From: Neptunomonas marina | GTDB lineage: Bacteria; Pseudomonadota; Gammaproteobacteria; Pseudomonadales; Balneatricaceae | Assembly: GCF_004005935.1 (NCBI RefSeq) | Contig: NZ_SACQ01000002.1 | Span: forward strand, 124,001-188,000 | Reading direction: 5' to 3' | Length of the DNA stretch: 64,000 nucleotides | Shown: positions 9,885 to 19,220 of the stretch, in pieces | Layout: every line of letters begins with the position of its first letter | How positions within the stretch are numbered: position 1 is the stretch's first letter | The notes under the pieces: generated by a model | What the model was told of the DNA's origin: nothing | Seen by the model: only the letters and a program-made list of their open reading frames with translations | Database searches by the model: none | Program-made: the position numbers and the translations under genes

Positions 9885-11180
9885 TTAAAGCTGCTCTACT
9901 CGAATACGTGTCACTTGACCGTGGACCGCGTCCAACGCTTCGATAGCTGCGATCGCTGCGTTCATCTTTCCTTCTTGAACACGCTGCGTCAGGATAATAA
10001 CTGGCACCTGCTCTTCGCTTGTCTCTTTCTGGATGATCGCTTCGATATTGATACCTTGATCACCTAACTGCTGTGCAATCGTTGCGAGCACGCCAGGCTG
10101 TTCTTGCGCCTGCATACGTAGGTAGTACGCGGTTTCCGTCTGTTCGATAGGTAGAACAGGAGCATCAGAAAGCGACGACGGCTGGAACGCCAAATGCGGT
10201 ACACGGTTATCGCGATCAGCTGTGAGTGTACGAACCACATCGACTACATCAGCAACCACAGCAGAAGCGGTCGGTTCAGCACCTGCACCCGCACCGTAAT
10301 ACATCGTTTGGCCAACAGCATCGCCATCGACCAGCACAGCATTCATCACACCGTTCACATTAGCCAGCAGAGCCGCCTCTGGAATCAAGGTTGGGTGAAC
10401 ACGCAGTTCAACACCTTCTTCTGTACGACGGCTAACGCCTAGATGCTTGATGCGATAGCCGAGCTCTTCAGCGTATGTCACATCTTCCGGTGTCACTTTG
10501 CTGATACCTTCTGTGAACGCTTTATCAAACTGCAGCGGAATACCAAAGGCGATCGATGACAGGATCGTTAGCTTGTGAGCTGCGTCAATACCCTCCACAT
10601 CGAAGGTCGGATCCGCTTCGGCGTAACCAAGCGCTTGAGCTTCTGCCAATACATCAGCAAAGTCACGGCCCTTTTCGCGCATCTCTGTCAGGATAAAGTT
10701 ACCCGTACCATTGATGATGCCTGCAAGCCAGTTGATGCGGTTTGCCGATAGCCCTTCACGGATCGCTTTGATAACCGGGATACCACCGGCAACAGCTGCT
10801 TCAAACGCCACCATGACATTGTGCTTTTGAGCCGCTTCAAAGATCTCGTTACCATGAACAGCAATCAGTGCTTTGTTTGCCGTTACGACATGCTTGCCGT
10901 TTTCGATTGCTGTCATCACGAGTTCACGTGCTACGTCATAGCCACCGATTAGCTCAACAACGACGTCGATTTCCGGATTTTTCGCAACATCAAAAATGTC
11001 ACGTGTCACCTGTGTACCTTTCGTATTGCAGTTCGGGTTATCGCGACGAGCACCAATCTGCTCCACAATAATTCGACGCCCAGCTCTACGAGAAATCTCT
11101 TCTGCATTTCGGTGCAGAACATTAAAGGTACCGCTGCCTACGGTCCCTAGGCCACAAATTCCAACTTTTACCGGTTTCAA
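9885..11180 (-). CDS. hom: Homoserine dehydrogenase
   Basis: Monofunctional NAD(P)H-dependent reduction of aspartate semialdehyde to homoserine. The Rossmann motif is at the N-terminus (VGICGLGTVGSGT), the catalytic region contains GIINGTGNFILTEM, and a C-terminal ACT domain begins near YYLRMQAQEQPGVLATIA, suggesting feedback control by threonine. I prefer a TTG start at 11180 (LKPVKVG..., 431 residues), with GAGG seven bases upstream, because family members begin at this point. The longer frame also starts with TTG (11234) and would add 18 residues with no homology expected. It is the first gene of hom-thrC; no threonine attenuator leader was recognised upstream. Confidence 0.95.
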   Translation of the reverse strand: MKPVKVGICGLGTVGSGTFNVLHRNAEEISRRAGRRIIVEQIGARRDNPNCNTKGTQVTRDIFDVAKNPEIDVVVELIGGYDVARELVMTAIENGKHVVTANKALIAVHGNEIFEAAQKHNVMVAFEAAVAGGIPVIKAIREGLSANRINWLAGIINGTGNFILTEMREKGRDFADVLAEAQALGYAEADPTFDVEGIDAAHKLTILSSIAFGIPLQFDKAFTEGISKVTPEDVTYAEELGYRIKHLGVSRRTEEGVELRVHPTLIPEAALLANVNGVMNAVLVDGDAVGQTMYYGAGAGAEPTASAVVADVVDVVRTLTADRDNRVPHLAFQPSSLSDAPVLPIEQTETAYYLRMQAQEQPGVLATIAQQLGDQGINIEAIIQKETSEEQVPVIILTQRVQEGKMNAAIAAIEALDAVHGQVTRIRVEQL

Positions 11181-11395
11181 ACCAATACCTCGCGTTTTAC
11201 AAGCCAATCCGCCGCCATAAGAGGTTGCGAACAAAAAATGGGCAAACAGTATATCCGATAAGCTGAGTATTCTCTATTGAACGAGAGGGGATAAGTAAGA
11301 AAAACTAGACTAGGAAAAAAGGTTTAAAAGGCCGCTTTTTGCAGAAAAAAGCAGACAAAAAACACTGCTATGCAATGAGCAGCATGCAAAACGAT

Positions 11396-11420
11396 GGCAG
11401 CCGCAATGTTCGCGGCTGCC
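11396..11420 (-). terminator. Candidate terminator hairpin after dsbC
   Basis: Nine-base-pair perfect stem GGCAGCCGC/GCGGCTGCC with a seven-base loop, 12 bp past the dsbC stop. The following T-run on the minus strand is weak (ATCGTTTTGC), so termination efficiency is uncertain. Confidence 0.5.
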
Positions 11421-11432
11421 TTTGCGAGTATA

Positions 11433-12164
11433 TTACTCCGCAGTGATACCCAACATTGCAGCGAGACGCTCTGCTGGCACGTAACCCGGGATCAATTGCC
11501 CCTCTTGCGTGACGATTGCAGGCGTACCTGTAACACCTACCTCTTGGCCAAGTGCATATTGTTCAAGAACTGGGTTGTCGCAGGTTTTATTCTCTAGTGT
11601 TTGACGCGCTTTAGACGCTGTCATCGCAGCTTGTTTATCATCCGCGCACCAGATGCTTACCATCTTCTGATGTGCTGGCGAACCGGCGCCTTGACGAGGG
11701 AACGCTAGATACTCCACGGCGATACCCATCTCTTGAAGCTTCGGCACCTCTTGGTGCAGCTTCTGACAGTATGGGCAGTCAACATCTGTGAACACGTAAA
11801 CTGATGCTTTCACAGGCCCCTGAGCTGGGAACGTCACTTTATCGTCCGCGGCAACCGCTTCAAGCAGCTCTTTACGCTGGCCATTTGCGCGCTGCTCTGT
11901 CAGGTTGACGAAGCCCTTGTCATCGCTCAGTTGGTAAAGTTGCCCCAATACAAAGTATTCACCTTTGGCATCGGAGTAGAGAACTTCACCAGAGCCCAGC
12001 TCTACTTCATACAAGTTTCCGATAGATGCAGGCTTGATCGAGTTGATCGGGATGCGCGCATCGATTTTACGGATCTGTGACTCGATAAGATCTGTCGTCG
12101 CATCCGCGCTCACATTAACAGCCATCAGCGCCAATGCGCCCGCTGCGATTAAACTTCTAGACAT
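11433..12164 (-). CDS. dsbC: Thiol:disulfide interchange protein DsbC
   Basis: A periplasmic disulfide isomerase/chaperone. 243 residues with a cleavable signal peptide (about 1-20, ending VNVSA-DA), an N-terminal dimerisation domain (about 21-85) and a thioredoxin-like domain containing the CPYC active site at residues 130-133. The cis-proline loop (VTGTPAIV) is near the C-terminus. A second cysteine pair (WCADDKQ... ENKTCDN) matches the structural disulfide of DsbC. It sits directly downstream of xerD on the same strand, the same order as in Pseudomonas. Confidence 0.96.
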   Translation of the reverse strand: MSRSLIAAGALALMAVNVSADATTDLIESQIRKIDARIPINSIKPASIGNLYEVELGSGEVLYSDAKGEYFVLGQLYQLSDDKGFVNLTEQRANGQRKELLEAVAADDKVTFPAQGPVKASVYVFTDVDCPYCQKLHQEVPKLQEMGIAVEYLAFPRQGAGSPAHQKMVSIWCADDKQAAMTASKARQTLENKTCDNPVLEQYALGQEVGVTGTPAIVTQEGQLIPGYVPAERLAAMLGITAE

Positions 12165-12226
12165 GTATCCCTCAACTCTCTTGAATTTAGATAGTCAGAC
12201 GAACCTGACCCATTTAAGTTCCCAAT

Positions 12227-13153
12227 TTAGCCACGCGGATGATGTGCTTGGTGTAGCTGCTGCAACCGCTCCTGCGCGACATGTGTATATATCTGCGTAG
12301 TAGATAGATCACTGTGTCCCAACAACATCTGAACAACACGAAGATCTGCACCGTGATTTATCAAATGCGTGGCAAAGGCGTGACGCAAAACGTGTGGCGA
12401 TAACGTCTTATCGATACCGATCTCGCCCGCATAGCGCTTCACCCTATGCCAAAATGTTTGCCGAGTCATCACGCGCCCTTGCTGACTTGGAAATAATACC
12501 TCTAGGCTATGCCCCTTGACCAAGTCAGGCCTCGCTTGATCCATATATCGCTGAATCCATTCGATCGCTTCAGCGCCCAGCGGGACAAGGCGTTCCTTGT
12601 CGCCTTTACCCACGACCCGAATAGCACCTAGTGTCAGGTTAATCTGACTAAGCTCTAAACTAACCAGCTCGGTCACACGCAAACCGGTGGCGTATAACAC
12701 CTCCAACATAGCGCGGTCCCGCACCCCCAACGCCGTAGAGGTATCCGGGGCATTTAAGAGCGCTTCCACATCATCTTCGGTCAGCGTTTTGGGTAAACGC
12801 CGCCCTTTTTTGGGCAGCTTAATATCGATAAGAGGATCACTAACGATATGATGCTCACGCACCAAAAAGCGATAAAAGCGGCGCGCTGCGGAGAGAAACC
12901 GGGACGTTGACGTTGCGCTAAACTGCTCGCTCACGCGCCAAACAAGATAGCGCTGCACGTCGGGTTTAGCGGCGTCAGACAAGGATAGGACACCGTGATC
13001 CTGCAGCCAGTTGGCAAGAAGCGAGAGATCACGCCGATAAGCGAGCTGAGTGTTTCGGCTCAACCCATCTTCTAACCATAAAGCATCAACAAAGCTGTTG
13101 ATAAGTACAAGATTCGCCGCCGTGGGCGCTCTTTGCGTAAACCGCTGATCCAA
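12227..13153 (-). CDS. xerD: Site-specific tyrosine recombinase XerD
   Basis: With XerC it resolves chromosome dimers at dif. 308 residues with an N-terminal SAM-like core-binding domain (about 15-105) and a catalytic domain. The active-site residues are all visible: R159 (ATGLRVTEL), K183 (VGKGDKERL), H254 and R257 (HVLRHAFATH), H280 (LLGHSDLSTT) and nucleophile Y289 (TQIYTH). The start is a TTG at 13153 preceded by AGAGG at good spacing, nine bases after the stop of the upstream unknown gene. The housekeeping position between rplS and dsbC argues against a mobile-element integrase. Confidence 0.95.
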   Translation of the reverse strand: MDQRFTQRAPTAANLVLINSFVDALWLEDGLSRNTQLAYRRDLSLLANWLQDHGVLSLSDAAKPDVQRYLVWRVSEQFSATSTSRFLSAARRFYRFLVREHHIVSDPLIDIKLPKKGRRLPKTLTEDDVEALLNAPDTSTALGVRDRAMLEVLYATGLRVTELVSLELSQINLTLGAIRVVGKGDKERLVPLGAEAIEWIQRYMDQARPDLVKGHSLEVLFPSQQGRVMTRQTFWHRVKRYAGEIGIDKTLSPHVLRHAFATHLINHGADLRVVQMLLGHSDLSTTQIYTHVAQERLQQLHQAHHPRG

Positions 13154-13162
13154 GGCAACCTC

Positions 13163-14533
13163 TTAACGCAGCACTTTGACGTTAGCGATATTTTCGCGAT
13201 AGATCGGAAAGGTGATATTACCCTGCTCCATGTGATGCTGTACGCTCACACGCTCTTTGTTCACTGCCACTAAGCGCCCCATCACCTCTTTACCAAAGCG
13301 TGTCTTTATCTTCACCTCACGCCCGATATAAGCAGGCAGCTCACTTACAGCTGTATTCATATAAGCGACTGATACATCGCTGTGCTCCAGCGCCACAACA
13401 CCGGGGATAATTTCTCTCAAGCGCTTAGCGGGCTTCTCCTCAACCACCTCTTCCTCAATGACCTCAGCCGCCTCTACAATCGGCAATACTGGCGGTACAT
13501 CCTCTTCTGAGTCACTCGCAAGCTCTGAGGTTGGCGCCTTCTCTGCAACACTATTGATCACCACCCAATCATCCTCACTGAGCTTTACCTGTTCCGCATT
13601 GATGGTCAATGCGACCTCCGATGGCGTAATAAGGGAGTCTTTGGCAACCTTAGTCCGTAGCAGTGCCTCAAGCGATACCGGCACGGCAGGTTCAAGTAAT
13701 AGCTCGGCTTTTGAACCTGGCATTTCAATCGCGACTAGCGCCTGCTTTAACAACCTAGAGGGCTGTATATCATGCTCTAAAGCCCATTGATCAACACGCT
13801 CCGCCAAATAGCGTTGCTGCCCCTCACGTGATGCAGACTCAGGCAAGCAATAGTTTAAGCGGCGAATATTCATTCCTTTGTCGCGCACCCGTAAACGACT
13901 GTATGCCACGCGGCTGAGCGCCAGATCTTTACGCAACAAAGAGACGCCGTTGACGTTGCCTAGCCATAACTGAAGCTCTACTGTCGCTATACCAGTCATA
14001 TCACCATCTAAACTGATTTTTAACTGCTGACGGTTTGCAGAAGGCTCAAATGCAATTTTAACCTCTCCAGGTTGCGCACCGTAACCGTACGCAAGCAGTG
14101 CTGCTGGCAGCAGGTCGTCTTGTAGTGCACAGAGCTGATCAGGCAATGTATCTGCTTTGGAGTAAGCCTTGGAGATACTCGGTAAGTTTATCGACAGCCC
14201 AGATGCTTGCAGAGAGAAAGGTTCGGTGAGATGGCCGTTGTACATCTGATCATGCGCGGTAAGGAAAAAGTGCCAGCTATTTCCCGCTATATTTAGTTTA
14301 TCAATTGAGAGTAGCGGATTGTTCTGCTGATCTCTAACCGTGATATCAGACACCACCACCGGAGAGAACAGGAACGCTGAAACCTCTTGGTAATCAACCT
14401 TCGCGACTCCTTTAAACGGGCGAATCAGCGCATTAACGGCATCAGTAGCTTTTACCCAATAGTAGCCCTGTATCGCTGCTACGATCGAAATTAAGACTAA
14501 CGGGTAAACAGCCCACTTAAGCCAACGCTTCAT
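13163..14533 (-). CDS. Unknown envelope-anchored protein with C-terminal Sm/SH3-like domain
   Basis: 456 residues, function not recognised. An N-terminal membrane helix (about 7-27) is followed by a large, presumably periplasmic region whose opening (FLFSPVVVSDITVRD, LLSIDKLNIAG) resembles the repeat style of AsmA/DUF748-type envelope proteins. Four cysteines are scattered in it. A strongly acidic linker at about 340-375 (DSEEDVPP... EEEVVEEKP) leads to a C-terminal segment at about 403-456 (GREVKIKTRFGKEVMGRLVAV) that reads like a small five-strand Sm/SH3 barrel. It lies after the rplS terminator and directly before xerD, so it is probably transcribed with xerD-dsbC. The domain assignments are inferences from sequence texture only. 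Confidence 0.75.
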   Translation of the reverse strand: MKRWLKWAVYPLVLISIVAAIQGYYWVKATDAVNALIRPFKGVAKVDYQEVSAFLFSPVVVSDITVRDQQNNPLLSIDKLNIAGNSWHFFLTAHDQMYNGHLTEPFSLQASGLSINLPSISKAYSKADTLPDQLCALQDDLLPAALLAYGYGAQPGEVKIAFEPSANRQQLKISLDGDMTGIATVELQLWLGNVNGVSLLRKDLALSRVAYSRLRVRDKGMNIRRLNYCLPESASREGQQRYLAERVDQWALEHDIQPSRLLKQALVAIEMPGSKAELLLEPAVPVSLEALLRTKVAKDSLITPSEVALTINAEQVKLSEDDWVVINSVAEKAPTSELASDSEEDVPPVLPIVEAAEVIEEEVVEEKPAKRLREIIPGVVALEHSDVSVAYMNTAVSELPAYIGREVKIKTRFGKEVMGRLVAVNKERVSVQHHMEQGNITFPIYRENIANVKVLR

Positions 14534-14610
14534 GCTTTCCCTCTTTTGAAGTGACCACTCAGGCAGTAGTTATACAGATACCGTAAGAAAATATACTAGT
14601 CCATAACGCA

Positions 14611-14636
14611 AAAAAGGTGACCATAGTCACCTTTTT
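14611..14636 (-). terminator. Rho-independent terminator after rplS
   Basis: Perfect hairpin AAAAAGGTGAC / GTCACCTTTTT with loop CATA, 24 bp past the rplS stop. The symmetric A/T tracts allow use in both directions. It ends the rpsP-rimM-trmD-rplS operon. Confidence 0.92.
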
Positions 14637-14659
14637 CTTTACTGCCGCTTAAAGAGAGC

Positions 14660-15016
14660 TTAGCTCAACTTCTCTTTAATACGAGCAGACTTACCACTAC
14701 GCTCACGTAGGTAGTATAGTTTAGCCTGACGAACGTCACCACGACGCTTCAGGTGAATCTCTTCAACTGTTTGGCTGTACGTTTGGAAAGTACGCTCAAC
14801 ACCAACACCGTGAGAAATTTTACGCACAGTGAAAGCTGAGTTCAGACCACGGTTACGCTTACCGATAACAACGCCTTCAAACGCCTGCAGACGGCTACGG
14901 TTACCTTCAACTACACGTACCTGCACAACAACTGTGTCACCAGGACCAAATGCAGGGACTTCTTTAGTCATCTGTTCAGCTTCAAGCTGCTGAATGATTG
15001 GTTTTTTGCTGCTCAT
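14660..15016 (-). CDS. rplS: 50S ribosomal protein L19
   Basis: 118 residues, the normal length for bL19, a large-subunit protein at the 30S-50S interface. Recognisable stretches include [36 protein letters not shown] and [19 protein letters not shown]. It is the last gene of rpsP-rimM-trmD-rplS, nine bases after trmD, with its own GGAGCGAGCG ribosome-binding region and a strong terminator behind it. Confidence 0.98.
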   Translation of the reverse strand: MSSKKPIIQQLEAEQMTKEVPAFGPGDTVVVQVRVVEGNRSRLQAFEGVVIGKRNRGLNSAFTVRKISHGVGVERTFQTYSQTVEEIHLKRRGDVRQAKLYYLRERSGKSARIKEKLS

Positions 15017-15025
15017 CGCTCGCTC

Positions 15026-15781
15026 CTAATTTCCACCATCAGGCGTCTTAGCCTCATGGATATAATCTGTTAACAACTTTTGCTGCTCTGCGGACAACTC
15101 GATCTGATCCAGCAATTCAGGCCGCCTTTCGTATGTTCGGCCTAGCTGCTGTTTTAGACGCCAGCGTCTAATCTCTTCGTGGTTACCACTTAACAGCACA
15201 TCAGGTACGCGCAGTTCATCGATTGCTTCTGGACGAGTGTAATGAGGGCAGTCCAACAAACCATCTGCAAATGAATCTTCGACTGCAGACGCTTGATGAC
15301 CCAAAACACCCGGCACTAACCTTGATACGGCATCGATAATTGCCATGGCGGGTAACTCACCACCACTGAGAACAAAATCCCCTAAAGAGATTTCGGCATC
15401 GATCTCCGTTTCAATCAAGCGCTCGTCTATTCCCTCGTAACGGCCCGCTACTAAGATCATTTTATCCCAGGCAACAAACTCCTGAGCAATAGAGTGATCA
15501 AAGCGACGTCCCTGCGGCGAAAGATAAACAACCTGAGTATCATCACCCAGTGTTGCCTTCGCTGCATGGATTGCATCTTTGAGAGGCTGAACCTTCATCA
15601 ACATACCAGGACCACCACCATAAGGGCGATCATCCACGGTGCGATGTTTATCGTATGCAAAGTCTCGTGGAGACCAGCATGCAACAGAGATTAAGCCTTC
15701 TTTTACTCCACGTCCTGAAACACCATGCTTAGTAATCGCATCAAACATTTCAGGGAAGAGCGATACAACGCCAAATTGCAC
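15026..15781 (-). CDS. trmD: tRNA (guanine-N1)-methyltransferase
   Basis: Methylates G37 of tRNAs that read CNN codons using S-adenosylmethionine, preventing +1 frameshifts. 251 residues with the SPOUT trefoil-knot region: [24 protein letters not shown] and [15 protein letters not shown]. The start is a GTG at 15781, three bases from the rimM stop, giving the usual N-terminus ([12 protein letters not shown]). Operon position between rimM and rplS is canonical. Confidence 0.97.
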   Translation of the reverse strand: MQFGVVSLFPEMFDAITKHGVSGRGVKEGLISVACWSPRDFAYDKHRTVDDRPYGGGPGMLMKVQPLKDAIHAAKATLGDDTQVVYLSPQGRRFDHSIAQEFVAWDKMILVAGRYEGIDERLIETEIDAEISLGDFVLSGGELPAMAIIDAVSRLVPGVLGHQASAVEDSFADGLLDCPHYTRPEAIDELRVPDVLLSGNHEEIRRWRLKQQLGRTYERRPELLDQIELSAEQQKLLTDYIHEAKTPDGGN

Positions 15782-15784
15782 GCG

Positions 15785-16318
15785 TTAAAACTCCGGGTCC
15801 CAATCGACCCGCATCGTACCTGCTTCCAGGTTAATTTCTTTAATCACTTGATCAGGCAAATAAGGAATCATACGTTCCTTACGATCAATACTCTCGGCAT
15901 TCCCACGAACAACTAACACATCGTTGGAACCCGTCTCAATCAAGTGACTTACACGTCCTAGCAATTCGCCATTCAGTGTATAAACTGACAGTTTTTCTAG
16001 CTGGTTCCAGTAGTACTCGCCTGCCTCCAATTGAGGTAACAACGAGCGATCAACAGCGATTTCAGCACCACAAAATTGTCGTGCCACATCGCGATCACTT
16101 ACACCAGCCAGTTTCGCTATTAAGCCCTTGCCGTGCTTCTTAGAAGCCTCGACCTCTACCGGTTTCCACTGACCTTCGATTTTTAACAACCAAGGCGAGT
16201 ACGAGAGGATATTTTCCATCGGATCGGTATGTGAGTAGACCTTAAGCCACCCTTTCACACCATAGACCGACGTCAATTGGCCGAGTACAGCAATATTATT
16301 AGTTGTATTACGGCTCAT
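15785..16318 (-). CDS. rimM: 16S rRNA processing protein RimM
   Basis: Binds S19 and assists maturation of the 30S head. 177 residues: an N-terminal RimM beta-barrel (VLGQLTSVYGVKGWLKVYSHTD) and a C-terminal PRC barrel containing EYYWNQLEKLSVYT and IPYLPDQVIKEI. The ATG at 16318 is 27 bp downstream of rpsP in the standard operon. Confidence 0.97.
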   Translation of the reverse strand: MSRNTTNNIAVLGQLTSVYGVKGWLKVYSHTDPMENILSYSPWLLKIEGQWKPVEVEASKKHGKGLIAKLAGVSDRDVARQFCGAEIAVDRSLLPQLEAGEYYWNQLEKLSVYTLNGELLGRVSHLIETGSNDVLVVRGNAESIDRKERMIPYLPDQVIKEINLEAGTMRVDWDPEF

Positions 16319-16345
16319 AACCTATCCCGGTAAGCTTAGTCGCGA

Positions 16346-16594
16346 TTACTGTGCAGCCTTAGCTTCTTTCACTAGCTGAGCAACACGCTCAGATAGTTGC
16401 GCGCCTTTACCAGTCCAGTATTCAACACGCTCTAAATCAATGCGTAGCTTCTCTTCCTGACCGCGAGCAACTGGGTTGAAGAAACCGATGCGTTCGATAA
16501 AACGACCATCGCGCGCATTGCGAGAATCAGCAACAGTGATTTGGTAAAAAGGACGCTTTTTTGCGCCGCCACGAGACAAACGAATTGTGACCAT
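16346..16594 (-). CDS. rpsP: 30S ribosomal protein S16
   Basis: 82 residues, the normal length of bS16. Begins [20 protein letters not shown] and contains [13 protein letters not shown], both family hallmarks. It is the first gene of the rpsP-rimM-trmD-rplS operon, preceded by about 190 bp that carries the ffh terminator. Confidence 0.98.
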   Translation of the reverse strand: MVTIRLSRGGAKKRPFYQITVADSRNARDGRFIERIGFFNPVARGQEEKLRIDLERVEYWTGKGAQLSERVAQLVKEAKAAQ

Positions 16595-16712
16595 ACGATG
16601 ATCCCTTTATTGTGCTAGGTTTTGGTATCGCCCAGCGTTAGCTTGCCGCCTTCAGTCCGTATTTGTTATCCAAGACAACTAAAACACGCTTCAATTGCGG
16701 TACTGATAAAAC

Positions 16713-16748
16713 AATAGGGGCCGGATTCTACTAGAACCACCCCCTATT
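16713..16748 (-). terminator. Terminator after ffh
   Basis: AATAGGGG/CCCCTATT stem enclosing a partly paired loop (CGGATT.../...GAACC), followed on the minus strand by GTTTTATC. It lies about 37 bp past the ffh stop and separates it from rpsP. Confidence 0.75.
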
Positions 16749-16784
16749 TGAAAGCATATATGCTACTTTGTGGTCAAAAAACCA

Positions 16785-18170
16785 TCACAGTTTTGGGAAG
16801 CCACCAGGGCCGCCACCCATGCCCGGCGGCATCATACCCTTCATACCGCGCATCAGCTTCGACATACCGCCTTTACCCGAGAACTTCTTCATCATCTTAG
16901 ACATCTGTTTATGCTGTTTTAGCAGACGATTGATATCTTGAATTTGAGTTCCTGAACCCGCTGCAATTCGCTTTTTGCGTGAGCCGGAAATGATATCCGG
17001 GTTGCGACGTTCCGCAGGCGTCATAGAGTTGATGATCGACTCCATCTGTACAATACCCTTCTCTGCTTTCGCAGCGTCTGCAGCTTGCGCAAGCTGACCC
17101 ATACCGGGCATCTTATCCAGCATTCCCATCATGCCGCCCATATTCTTCATCTGCTGGATCTGTTCACGGAAGTCTTCAAGATCAAACCCTTTCCCTTTCT
17201 TGATCTTCTTGGCGAACTTCTCCGCTTTAGTCTTATCGATCTTGCGCTCAGCTTCTTCAATAAGCGAAAGAACATCACCCATACCCAGAATGCGTGATGC
17301 AAGACGATCTGGGTGGAATGGCTCGAGTGCGTCAACCTTCTCACCCATACCGATGAACTTAATCGGCTTACCTGTGATGTGTCTTACAGATAACGCAGCA
17401 CCACCGCGCGCATCGCCATCTGCTTTCGTCAGCACGACACCGGTGAGCGGCAGAACATCATTAAACGCTCGCGCCGTGTTAGCCGCATCTTGACCCGTCA
17501 TTGCATCAACAACGAATAATGTTTCAACCGGATTGATCGCAGCATGCAGTGCTTTGATCTCGTCCATCATGTCGCTATCAACATGCAAACGGCCTGCCGT
17601 ATCCACTAGCAGCACATCGTAGTGCTGAATACGTGCATGGTTGATCGCAGCATTCGCAATATCGATCGGCTTTTGCTCAGCAGTTGAAGGGAAGAAGTCG
17701 ACACCCACTTCACTCGCTAATGTTTCTAGCTGCTTGATCGCTGCAGGACGATATACGTCAGCAGAAACAACCAAAACTTTTTTCTTCTCGCGCTCACGCA
17801 AAAAGCGCGACAGCTTCGCAACAGACGTGGTCTTACCCGCACCTTGCAGACCCGCCATAAGAACAACGGCAGGCGGTTGAGCAGAGAGGTTTAGCTCTTC
17901 ATTGGCTTCACCCATGACGCGTACAAGTTCTTCGTTGACAATTTTAACGAAGACTTGGCCCGGCTTTAGGCTAGAACTCACCTCTTGGCCAATCGCGCGC
18001 TCTTTAACGCCATTTACAAACTCTTTAACGACGGGTAACGCAACATCCGCTTCCAAAAGCGCCATGCGGACTTCACGCAGTGTGCCTTTGATGTTGTCTT
18101 CTGTGAGTTTTGCCTGTCCGGTAACGGAGCGTAGCGTTTTCGTTAAGCGATCTGACAGATTCTCAAACAT
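16785..18170 (-). CDS. ffh: Signal recognition particle protein Ffh
   Basis: The SRP54 GTPase that, with 4.5S RNA, directs inner-membrane proteins to FtsY. 461 residues. The NG domain has GLQGAGKTTSVAKL (P-loop), DVYRPAAIKQL, DTAGRLH and TKADGDARGG. The C-terminal methionine-rich M domain (MGGMMGMLDKMPGMG, KMMKKFSGKGGMSKLMRGMKGMM) binds RNA and signal peptides. It is divergent from the cytochrome-assembly-like gene at 18353. Confidence 0.98.
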   Translation of the reverse strand: MFENLSDRLTKTLRSVTGQAKLTEDNIKGTLREVRMALLEADVALPVVKEFVNGVKERAIGQEVSSSLKPGQVFVKIVNEELVRVMGEANEELNLSAQPPAVVLMAGLQGAGKTTSVAKLSRFLREREKKKVLVVSADVYRPAAIKQLETLASEVGVDFFPSTAEQKPIDIANAAINHARIQHYDVLLVDTAGRLHVDSDMMDEIKALHAAINPVETLFVVDAMTGQDAANTARAFNDVLPLTGVVLTKADGDARGGAALSVRHITGKPIKFIGMGEKVDALEPFHPDRLASRILGMGDVLSLIEEAERKIDKTKAEKFAKKIKKGKGFDLEDFREQIQQMKNMGGMMGMLDKMPGMGQLAQAADAAKAEKGIVQMESIINSMTPAERRNPDIISGSRKKRIAAGSGTQIQDINRLLKQHKQMSKMMKKFSGKGGMSKLMRGMKGMMPPGMGGGPGGFPKL

Positions 18171-18352
18171 AGTTACCTCTAATGCGCGTCTTTGCTGTGT
18201 TGAAATCCGCTCTACCGGTTATCCAACATTATCTAAGAAGCGTCTTGAAATCATAAATTTGCAGCATTATAACTCAGCGATCTTTATCCCCCCACCCATA
18301 TTTTCAGCGTGCAGCATTTGTGACACACTTAGGCTCTTATCAGGAGGGCATG

Positions 18353-19144
18353 ATGCTAACCATCTCGACACTGCTGGCCGTTGTTTTCTACTTTGCCGCA
18401 GCATCTATACAGTTTCTAAAACTTAAACGTCGTATCACGTTAAATGGCAGCATTATCAAAGGGTGCGCCATTGCAGGAATGCTGATGCACACCTTCGCGT
18501 TGTATTTGGTACTACATCGCCCCGATGGCATCAACCTTGGCACCTTTATCGCAGGTTCTTTAGTTGGGTGGTTAGTTGCCGGCGTTGTGGTTATCAGCAG
18601 CCTGCGCCAGCAGATCGATAACCTCTATATCGGTGTACTACCGATGGCTGCCCTCGCCGCACTCACCGCGATTTGGCTGCCTAATTTGGGGACAACCAAA
18701 CTCTACAGTGGCGGTCTGCTGTTACATATATTGCTGTCTATTTTGGCGTATAGCATCTTTACGGTCGCAACGTTTCAAGCATTCTTGCTATCGATGCAGG
18801 ACCAAGCGCTAAAGCAGCACCACACACGTGGTCTTGTATCTTCCCTGCCGCCGCTCCAGACCATGGAGCGCCTGCTGTTTGAGATGTTATGGATTGGTAT
18901 CAGCTTGCTGACCGCGTCGCTAATTACCGGCTTCATCTACGTTGATGATTTCTTTGCCCAACATCTCGTGCATAAAACCGTATTCACTATGCTCGCTTGG
19001 CTACTCTACGCAGTACTGCTGTGGGGGCACAAAGTACAGGGTTGGCGAGCCCAAAAAGCCGTGCGTTGGACGATCAGTGGTTTCTTCTTGCTGATGATCG
19101 GTTTCTTCGGCTCAAAGATGGTGATTGAGGTATTAAACCTTTAG
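18353..19144 (+). CDS. CcsA/YpjD-type integral membrane protein
   Basis: 263 residues with about eight predicted membrane helices, of the cytochrome c assembly (CcsA/HemX-like, PF01578) family known as YpjD in Escherichia coli. Conserved elements include histidines in helices (HTFALYLVLH, LLLHILLSILAYSIF) and the C-terminal LLWGHKVQGWRAQKAVRWTISGFF. A haem-handling role is suggested by the family but not established for YpjD members. The second ATG (18353) was chosen because AGGAGG lies five bases before it; the ATG three bases earlier is too close. Neighbouring ffh (divergent) and a CorC-like gene (downstream) is the standard gammaproteobacterial arrangement. Confidence 0.88.
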   Translation: MLTISTLLAVVFYFAAASIQFLKLKRRITLNGSIIKGCAIAGMLMHTFALYLVLHRPDGINLGTFIAGSLVGWLVAGVVVISSLRQQIDNLYIGVLPMAALAALTAIWLPNLGTTKLYSGGLLLHILLSILAYSIFTVATFQAFLLSMQDQALKQHHTRGLVSSLPPLQTMERLLFEMLWIGISLLTASLITGFIYVDDFFAQHLVHKTVFTMLAWLLYAVLLWGHKVQGWRAQKAVRWTISGFFLLMIGFFGSKMVIEVLNL

Positions 19145-19220
19145 ATGGTGAGTACCTCTTGACACCTCGTGGCCCGCTCTTGAAAATGAAGCTCCACTAA
19201 GTAATTTAAGGCCTCCCACA

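Noticed and set aside
11181-11432. Threonine attenuator or riboswitch before hom
   Set aside because: No leader peptide rich in Thr/Ile codons and no conserved aptamer pattern was seen; the hairpin at 11396-11420 belongs to the end of dsbC.
12227-13153. Tyrosine recombinase as sign of a mobile element
   Set aside because: The protein is XerD in its conserved housekeeping position between rplS and dsbC; no attachment repeats or cargo.
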